From the NCBI GenBank assembly GCA_035772785.1, contig JAOCPU010000047.1, positions 186,001 through 250,000 of the forward strand: DNA of 64,000 nt, in the 5' to 3' direction. The position numbers and the translations under genes are program-made. The DNA comes from Phlebiopsis flavidoalba (lineage: Eukaryota > Basidiomycota > Agaricomycetes > Polyporales > Phanerochaetaceae). This document shows, in pieces, positions 57,219-64,000 of this stretch (its first letter is position 1; every line of letters starts with the position of its first letter). Below the pieces are notes generated by a model that was not told where the DNA came from, ran no database searches, and saw only the letters and a program-made list of their open reading frames with translations.

Positions 57219-59089
57219 CCTGGTCGTCCATCGTCGGGGCATCTTGGCTCGCCGCAGCTATCTTCGTGGTTGTTGTGCGCATGCTTGTGTCTTAGTAATG
57301 GTGCGCAGTCAGTATGCTTGAGGTTTCAGGCTGAATACACGACAACAAAAGTGGTCAGTGAGCACGTTTTTGCCTAGACCGGGTGCGCGAGCCTGTGGCC
57401 TGTATATACATGACCAAGTGGCAGTGAGTGGTACGTTGATTCGTCCGGTAGGTATTTGGATAGACTGTGGACCCGTATTCGCTCCCAGGTGTCTTCGGGG
57501 GTGCGCTTCTGCACATGGGAGGGGCCTATGGGCATGGAAGTAGCATGGTAGTAGGGGGAAAATACGCACCTGAGCTATTGAGCTCGTAAACACGCCGCGG
57601 CGGGCATGGGAAGTAGGCAAATCAGCCTACTCACCTCTCTTCAACGGTCTACATGCTCTTGGAGGGCGCACGTGTGGGACGGTTCAGGATGTGGTCGCTG
57701 GAGTTCAGTTTAGCGGGCAGGGTGCGCGCGGGAGGCCAAAGTCACATACCTGTAACGAATGACCCCGCAGGTTCGTTTCTATGCCCACGTTGTATCTAAG
57801 CCACCTTTCCGTCTCCTTCCGCGTCGTTTGCTGTCGGTATGTATGGCCATACTTGGGGGAGATTGGCCGTTGTGGGTAGAGTAGGTGGTTGCGTGCGTTG
57901 AACACCAGCAGACGGCGAGCAGCAAGGGACTCGGGAGAGCTTGAAGGTAGATGCGGTGGGGGGGAGTTCAGAGACCCCCAAAGGAGGCCTCTGCGAGAAA
58001 AGGAGAGGAATATGAGCCGCTGTTCTCGTGAACGGCGGCGGAGGATGGGAGCGAGAGGCAGAGTCTCGCGGGCGCTTCGGACTTGGAACTCTACGCGCGG
58101 CAAGCGCTAGCAAGCGCCGGGGTTCCCTCCGAGGCTGCTCGCTGAATCGAATGCTCGCGGACGCTGCCCAGTGCCCTGGAGAAGCTCGGCGTGGTGCCGC
58201 AGCATGTGTGTGAGTATATATTGTACCTTTCATACTCTAATGTTTTGGTCATGCAAGGATTATGGGGGATAGTGTCGGTGCGTCCACCAAGGTTGCTTGA
58301 GCAACACTGGCACACGCGTGCCCAGGGTCGTGAACGGTGGTGCGCGACACTGATGCGTTACAGTTGGTTCAGCTGTGACCACATGCTCTCAGACTGTGCT
58401 ACCGGTAGGAATCTATATTTTACCATTTGATCATCAATTTTATCCTCATCAGAAGCATATACACTCATTTCAGGTATGTAGCAACAACTCTGTGTATGCA
58501 TGGGATAGAGTCAGTGTAGCATGAGAAAGCCCTGGTGAATTACCAGTAAATGAATGAGTCAGTAAGGTGTGCTGCAAAAATAAACTATGAAATATTATTC
58601 ATAAATCGGTCGAGCCAGTATTGGCCCGCATCCGCTAGTTTTCCACGATTGGTGCCAATTCGGTCGCGAAATAAGACTTAACGGCGCGATGTGAGGACAA
58701 CGCCGCCCCGCCGCCTTATCTCCGAGTTGCAGTCTGCGAACGGTGGCCAGGTCCTCTGCCAGATGAGAACTTCAGCCAACTCAATATGGAAGCCGTCCTA
58801 TCCGTACCAAATACGAGCGTTGCGACGCGAGGATTCTGCATGAGTGGATATGGAATTTTTTGCACGCGAGCAATTCCTCGAATTGGCTTTGTCATTCATC
58901 CAGAATTGGCCGCACATCGTCCCATCAGTATTAAGTATCGTAGAGAATCCGACTCTGAGGAGATCAGCGTTCAATCGTTGTGGACAGAAGACGTTCCCTG
59001 ATGACCTACTATCCGACCACCACACAGTTGATCATTGATATCGATTGGTCACGCCGCCAAACATTTCTCAACGGTAAATTTACACGTGG

Positions 59090-59215
59090 CTAAAATTAAA
59101 AATTTTTTTTATTTTTATTAAATTTTTTAAATCGAGCAAAACACTTTCTCATGCTTATCTTCACGGTAAATTTATCTATATTTTTATTTATTTATTTATT
59201 TTACGTGGATAGCCC
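59090..59215. other. AT-rich island bracketed by a direct repeat
   Basis: Near-pure A/T tracts occupy 59093-59133 and 59166-59201. ACGGTAAATTTA starts each half (about 59069 and 59162), and TTACACGTGG / TTTACGTGG closes the first and last parts. It lies 130 bp upstream of the ammonia-lyase-like gene. It could be a promoter element, a replication element or a transposon scar. Confidence 0.5.
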
Positions 59216-59334
59216 GAGTCATTTCTAACTTTCGAATTCTCAAGGTCCAAGGATTGACCCACGACCTAGCAAAACCAGAGTACCTCTTGCGGATCTATCA
59301 TTGGCCGCTGGGCTATAAACTTTGCGATGGCGCA

Positions 59335-60516
59335 TGATCTCTACGTGAACACATCCTGCACGCCATATCGGTGCTTCAGGGAGCCGTCAATCTCCAATGC
59401 TGCCAGCGTACACATTTCATAAGACCTTCTTCCCCAATTATGCGCCGTGCCCCCTCTGTTAGATCACTTTTCCTGCTCTGGCAAGTGAGCTTGGTGTCCC
59501 AAACGGGTTCTCCTGAAATACGAGGGTTCGAGATTTGGCCTACCGGCATTCAAGGTTCTGGGTGCCTCGTGGGCGATTGGCGTCCTCCTCGCGAGAAAAC
59601 TCAAAGTTGACACTGAGGGGTTGACGGTCGAGAAACTGGCTGAGTCAATCAGGAAGAAGAACCTCAAGCTGTTTTGTATAGCGCCACGGTAATGGTGAGT
59701 TTGCTGGAGTTACACGTCTTTCTGTGGAGAACCTTAGCTGAGACGTGGCGCAGGGAATCACGGAAGGGCTGTGGCTCATGTTGCCCGTCTCCTAGGCTTG
59801 CGCTCGAAGATCTACGTGCCAGAAAGCTGGTTTCTGAGACATCGCGGTCCGCTATTCGATCAGAAGAGGCGGGAAGTCTTGGTGGTCCAGGGCGATTACG
59901 AACTACGCCAGTCGAACTGTGTGCTAAGGACGCGGCTGGCCTTGGCGATGATGCTCTTTTGATCCAGGATAAACGGCCTGGGATGGCTACGAAGAGATAC
60001 CAACGTGCGTTTGTTGTTTTTATTGAACCTTTATTTCTCAGCCTGATGTTTGCACATTAGCTCATCGTACAGGGCTACACCACAATCTTCCAGGAGATCG
60101 ACGGCCAACTTACTGCCCTTGGAGTGAATCGTCCCTCTCTCGTAGCAGTGCCTGTCCGGAGTCGGATCTCTCGCGCACTCTGCCCTCCAGCACTATCGTA
60201 CACCTAGTCCAAGTCCTTCGGCCTGTCCTTCCATTCTCACAGTCGAGCCTACCGGTGCAGGCTGCCTAAACGCATCCTTACGTGCGGGTTGGTCAGTGGT
60301 TTTGTCGAAACGAAACACAACATCATGCCTAGGATTGACCTGGAGGCGGAAACCGTGTCCGCCTCTGCACTCCACGATCTACTGGGCGGCGTTGATCTTT
60401 CGGTGTTAGTGAATGACGATGAAGTGAAAGAAGCTATGCAGGACTTGGAGAGTTTGGGAGTAGCAGCTGGTCCAGCGGAGCTTGGTTTGCAAGTCTCGCG
60501 GGAGTGCGCACTCTGA
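59335..60516 (+). CDS. Diaminopropionate ammonia-lyase-like PLP enzyme
   Basis: This is a fold-type II PLP enzyme of the threonine-dehydratase superfamily, closest to diaminopropionate ammonia-lyase (2,3-diaminopropionate to pyruvate and ammonia). Across frames: FHKTFFPNYAPCPL, LASELGVPN, then SRFGLPAFKVLGASWAIGVL, whose AFK carries the PLP lysine. LLARKLKVDTEGLTVEKLAE leads to an intron near 59695. After it, AVAHVARLLGLRSKIYVPE and EVLVVQGDY (59770-59890) are the substrate-domain strands. CAKDAAGLGDDALLIQD and AWDGYEEIPT precede a second intron (about 60004-60070). GYTTIFQEIDGQLTALGVNR, LVAVPVG and SILTVEPTGAGCLNASLRAG with WSVV follow. The C-terminus is VNDDEVKEAMQDLESLGVAA with GPAELGLQ. 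The start is not fixed. Several one-base shifts occur, again without obvious loss of catalytic residues. Flanking genes give no pathway clue. Confidence 0.8.
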
Positions 60517-61020
60517 GAGAAAAACCATGACGCTGTAGTGACAAAACGATATGGTAGTAGTGTTGATATGTACGGAAGTGTCGATGAATATAGGCTCAGC
60601 GAGCACTGATCCAGATGTTTCCTCTTCTTTTCGGTTGTGCACAGAACACAGAGGCTAACTAACGTTGCCTTGCTGCTAAATTCAGCGATTTAAAGTTGCA
60701 AAGCCTCTTGGGATGCCCAAAATAAGTAACTTGCCCGCATACCCCGCTAGGCTGCGCTGCAGAATGGACAATGTGGCGGACGGTATAGGGTCTCCGAGGT
60801 CTCACTAACGAAGAGAGCGCCTGAACCCCCAAGAGCAGAGGTGCTTGCTCTAAGCGCTGAGCGCTGTTCCTCTTCGTGTTGAACGTCCACCTCGGAGACC
60901 TCATCGACGCTGTGCCCGTCGTCCTCAACAGTCATCTTTTCTCTTGTTGAGCTCGCAGGTCGACTGCGTTGAGGAGTGGAAGACGCAAACCCTCATGGTT
61001 TTAGAAAACGCACCATCACT
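60517..61020. other. Intergenic region upstream of the Axl2-like gene
   Basis: No gene is visible; minus-strand frames at 60.66-60.93 kb have no motif. It probably includes the promoter of the Axl2-like gene. Confidence 0.4.
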
Positions 61021-64000
61021 ATGCACGTCTTTCTTTTAACTCTCCTCTTTTTCTGCTCGTGTGCCTTGGCATCTGTCTCGGTGCAATACCCCCTGGAGGA
61101 TCAGTTACCGCTCATCGCCAGGGTCAACACCTCCTACAACTGGACTGTTTCGAACAACACGTTTATCTCCTCGCGCAACGCGTCTCTGGACTACGTCGCT
61201 TTGGATCATTCCTCGGTGGTTTGGCCTTCAACCAAACTACCCTGTCTTTCCACGGCACTCCTTCCGACTCAGACGAGGATTGCACAACCGTGAAGCTTGT
61301 TGCCAAAGATACGAAGGGTGGCGAAACTGCGTCTTCTTCGTTCTCTCCGCTTCTGGTTACATCCACGCCTGCGCCGAAGGTGATGCATCCGGTCAAGGGG
61401 GACCAGTTCAAGCTTCCGAATCCATCTCTGTCGTCTGTGTATGTCGTTTCACAAAACTCGGCGCTGAGGTCCTCGGTACCTGCGCTTCGTACTATAGGCA
61501 CCATCCCAAGTCCGTGTTTTCCTTCAGTATCGGTTTCCAATACGACACCTTTCGCACTCAAATGCTTCGTCAAACGTGTATTATGCCGCTTTGCAAGCGG
61601 ACGGTACTATCTTATTAGGAATGTGGTGTGTTCTCCCCTACCCGACTGGATCGACTTCCAACCCCCAAAGCATTACTTTGAACGGCGTACTACTACTCCG
61701 TCAGCTGGTGATTCAAACTGGTAAAACCGTTCGTTCGCTGGCCCGTTTCGCATTGCGAAGACGCATTGTCGTGGAGTGGACTGCCCAATGAGGGCTATTC
61801 TGCCGCATCGCTGCCGTTCAACATCTTTGTCGCCGAGCATGAGGCATTGTGTCTCTGGCGACGAAACTCTCTGCCGACTATCAACGTCACCGCCGACACC
61901 GAGTTTTCTCTTTGTATCGCTCAACATCCACCTGCGGATTTCTCTGGAGTGCTTTCTTGAACGGGCGGCCCATCCAACCCTCGGACATTGACACGATGGA
62001 AGTCGACACTTCTTTCTATGGCGATTGGCTGGACTACGCCCCCCCCCCCCCCCCCGAAAAGCAGGACGTTAAGCGGCACCCCTCCAGAAGAGTTTGGACA
62101 AGGAAGGCGCGCCCATTCTGCTGTGATGATTGCGAACCACCGTCAACCAGACCATTGAAACCAACGTTTCCATAGCTGTCGTCCCTTCCTTCTTCTCCTC
62201 TTCAGGCCTTCAGCCGGTACTCGTGCAAGCGGGCCAATCTCTCAATTTTAGCCTTGTCCAATTTCTTCTCAAATGCGACCAACCTCGACCGCGCAGACGT
62301 TTCTCTTTCCGCGGCTTTGATCCCGGACAACTCTACTCAGTTTTTGACCTTCGATCCACGCAACGCAGCGACCATTACCGGACGTGTTGCCTGCCAATTT
62401 CAGCGACTACACTCATATCAGCATCAGCTTCACAGCGTACTCGCACGTCACTCACTCCACCTCCTCACACCAATCTACCTGTCTCGCTTACCACGTCGGA
62501 TTATGCTCATTCCCACAACAAGGGGCCGACCACACCTTTCTGCTGCTACGAAGGCCAAGCTTCTTCTTGGATTGAAGGTTGCGTTTGGCGTGGTCGGCGG
62601 GCTTGTGTTCTTTGGTCATCTGCCTTGCCATGCTTCGTCCCGATGTGCCCGGGTGCCTGACACAGGCCTGATCAGGGTGAAGAAGGTACTCAGTGGGGTG
62701 GACGGCGGACGAGAAGAAGTGGTACGGAATCGGCATAGAGGTCGACCCGGCGAACCCGTTGGGACCCCTCAGCGGGTCCGTACGCGCATGCCCGATGGAA
62801 TCCTACGACAGTCCTATGTAGCCTTCGGATGGTCTCCGCCCTGGTGTCATGCGCAAAAAGCGAGGTTTATGGGCAAGATCCGCTCTACGGCACGTCGTGT
62901 GAGCGATACTGTCAAGGCTTTCGGGAGCGACGAACAACAAGAAAAAGAAGCTTGCGTGATTGGCAAGCCCACGCTTATCCATGACCGAGGACGGGACGCC
63001 GAGCGAACGCGGACGATCTCAGGCTTGTCAACGCCCGCGGCGCCAGAGGATCCTTTTGACGACATGAACGCCCTCCACCAATACGCTCCAGCGCAAAATA
63101 GCGGGCTGGACCGGTGCAAGTATCAGTATCCCCGGCTCTCCCTCGGACTCTACCGCCGAACGCTCGATCCCTCGTCGCCGTGCTGACTTTGCGCCACCCA
63201 CGGACCCGCTCGCCCTCGACGATGCTTCTCGCTACGCCTCCCCAAACCTACGTCTCCAAGTCTCACGCGTATGCCCAGGGTGCCCCTCTCACTCGATCAT
63301 CTTCCGTGGAGTCTGACGGCTCGGAAGACTCCGCGAAGGACTCATGCCCACGGAGGCGGTCGTGCATCGCGCGGAGCGCGCCCGCAGTGTGCGCAGCGGC
63401 CGCTCAGTGAGTGTCCGTCTCCTTCCAGACCCACGACCACGGCGCACCCGAAGGAGGACCCCGGCCTCGTCTCGTGCCTTTTACCTCTGGAGCACGCGTT
63501 CCTGTCCCGAAGACACCCAGCACGACGTTCGATGGACCCGAGAAAGCTGTCCCCGGACCTACTCAGGGCAAGAAGCGCGTGACGAGCCAGATGGCTAAGG
63601 TCTTCCGGAGCGTGTCGGTCGAGAAACGGTTCAGCCAGTCTGAAGGCCAGCCGGGCGACGAGCTGAGCGTTGGGATTGAGTATGTCCGCGCGCTGGGCGG
63701 TCAGGACGCGTTTGTCCCCAGGTACGTCCATCTCTGCCTCGAGTATCTGAACACAACACTGACACCTCTCCAGTGGGCTCCCCGTCCCCGTCCTTCTCCG
63801 TCGCCGAGTCCTCCCATATGGGCCACGGCGGACTCCAGCCCAGCAATCCGCGGGACCAATCCCGACATACGCATGCTCCAGCGCATAGGCCAGTCCTTCC
63901 GCTTCCGCATTTCGACCGGTTTGCCCGTCACGTCGACAGCCAAGCTCGAAGCACGCCTGTTCGACACGGGCAAGAAGATCCCTGCGTTCCCTGAAGGTCG
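61021..64000 (+). CDS. Axl2-like cadherin-domain membrane protein (3' end beyond window)
   Basis: This is a type I plasma-membrane protein like yeast Axl2, which marks bud sites or growth poles. The ATG at 61021 opens a signal peptide (HVFLLTLLFFCSCALASVSV) followed by YPLEDQLPLIARVNTSYNWT, the first dystroglycan-type cadherin-like domain. DCTTVKLVAKDTKGGETASS closes that domain. FKLPNPSLSSVYVVSQNSAL, VYYAALQADGT, FNGV.. and EGYSAASLPFNIFVAEHEAL form the second. TINVTADTEFSLS and NGRPIQPSDIDTMEVDTSFY continue the ectodomain. A membrane helix (LLLGLKVAFGVVGGLVFFG, 62545-62605) is followed by a long Ser/Arg/Pro-rich cytoplasmic tail. The tail has MAKVFRSVSVEKRFSQSEGQ and RIGQSFRFRISTGLPVTSTA near the right edge. 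Shifts are frequent, including a C17 run at 62039-62055. The remainder lies outside the window. Confidence 0.82.

Larger units (their letters stand above)
55755..59330. other. Long gene-poor stretch with repeats
   Basis: AT-richer sequence at 55.8-56.6 kb is followed by a TCGTC/CGTCC-rich segment (56.6-57.3 kb), then GC-rich sequence at 57.5-58.3 kb with opposed long frames and no motifs. A 71-codon frame at 58786-59001 is unrecognised, and a very AT-rich island lies at 59.09-59.21 kb. No gene is called. Confidence 0.4.

Noticed and set aside
57796..58233. 145-codon minus-strand Pro/Arg-rich frame
   Set aside because: It is opposed by open plus frames in GC-rich DNA with no motif or splice support.
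1..64000. Mobile element as the cause of the duplications
   Set aside because: I looked for reverse transcriptase, integrase, transposase and helicase motifs and for long terminal or inverted repeats, and recognised none. The duplications look segmental, but a repeat-library search is needed to exclude short elements.

Overview
The window reads as a basidiomycete nuclear chromosome segment, most likely from a mushroom-forming Agaricomycete. The evidence is short (about 50-60 nt) GT..AG introns, a FunK1-type fungal protein kinase, fungal-style F-box/leucine-rich and BTB proteins, DUF3455 secreted proteins and an Axl2-like cadherin protein. No rRNA, tRNA, CRISPR array or recognisable transposase or reverse transcriptase was seen. 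Nearly every gene is interrupted by +/-1 frameshifts. In conserved single-copy genes (importin Kap123, dynein LC8) the coding sequence is otherwise well preserved, so at least part of this is probably consensus error at homopolymers. In the multigene families there is true decay as well: in-frame stops, lost segments and truncated copies. Gene limits are therefore envelopes joined from several frames, not validated models.

Layout. 0.8-2.0 kb: a BTB protein (+). 2.5-3.4 kb (-) and 8.5-9.3 kb (+): two DUF3455 secreted proteins. 10.2-10.8 kb: an intact PX-domain protein (-). 12.9-13.6 kb: an eroded SPRY domain (+). 16.6-25.6 kb: a GC-rich block on the minus strand with dihydroorotate dehydrogenase (DHODH) remnant 1 with an internal tandem array, dynein light chain LC8, an F-box protein and importin Kap123. 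25.9-34.7 kb (all minus): two successive Dabb-SPRY-F-box units, then a BTB gene. 35.2-43.5 kb (plus): DHODH copy 2 (nearly complete), a FunK1 kinase, DHODH copy 3 (eroded). 44.4-50.7 kb (minus): two more F-box genes, one directly behind a SPRY domain. 51.4-53.0 kb: an F-box protein (+). 53.2-54.2 kb: a BTB protein (-). 54.9-55.8 kb: DUF1223 protein (+). 59.3-60.5 kb: diaminopropionate ammonia-lyase-like PLP enzyme (+). 61.0 kb to the right edge: Axl2-like membrane protein (+), cut by the window end.

How they fit together. Housekeeping genes (Kap123, LC8, Axl2-like, possibly one DHODH) sit among a dense accumulation of putative ubiquitin-ligase adaptor modules: six F-box genes, three BTB genes and four SPRY domains. 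The most notable structure is the repeated order Dabb, SPRY, F-box on one strand, duplicated in tandem with an offset of about 3.4-3.6 kb. A SPRY/F-box pair recurs at 48.4-50.7 kb, where the frame can be read across the junction apart from a G11 run. This suggests a fungal SPRY/F-box receptor family, possibly encoded as one protein, evolving by birth and death. Its function is unknown; the link to ubiquitin ligases is inferred from domain type only.
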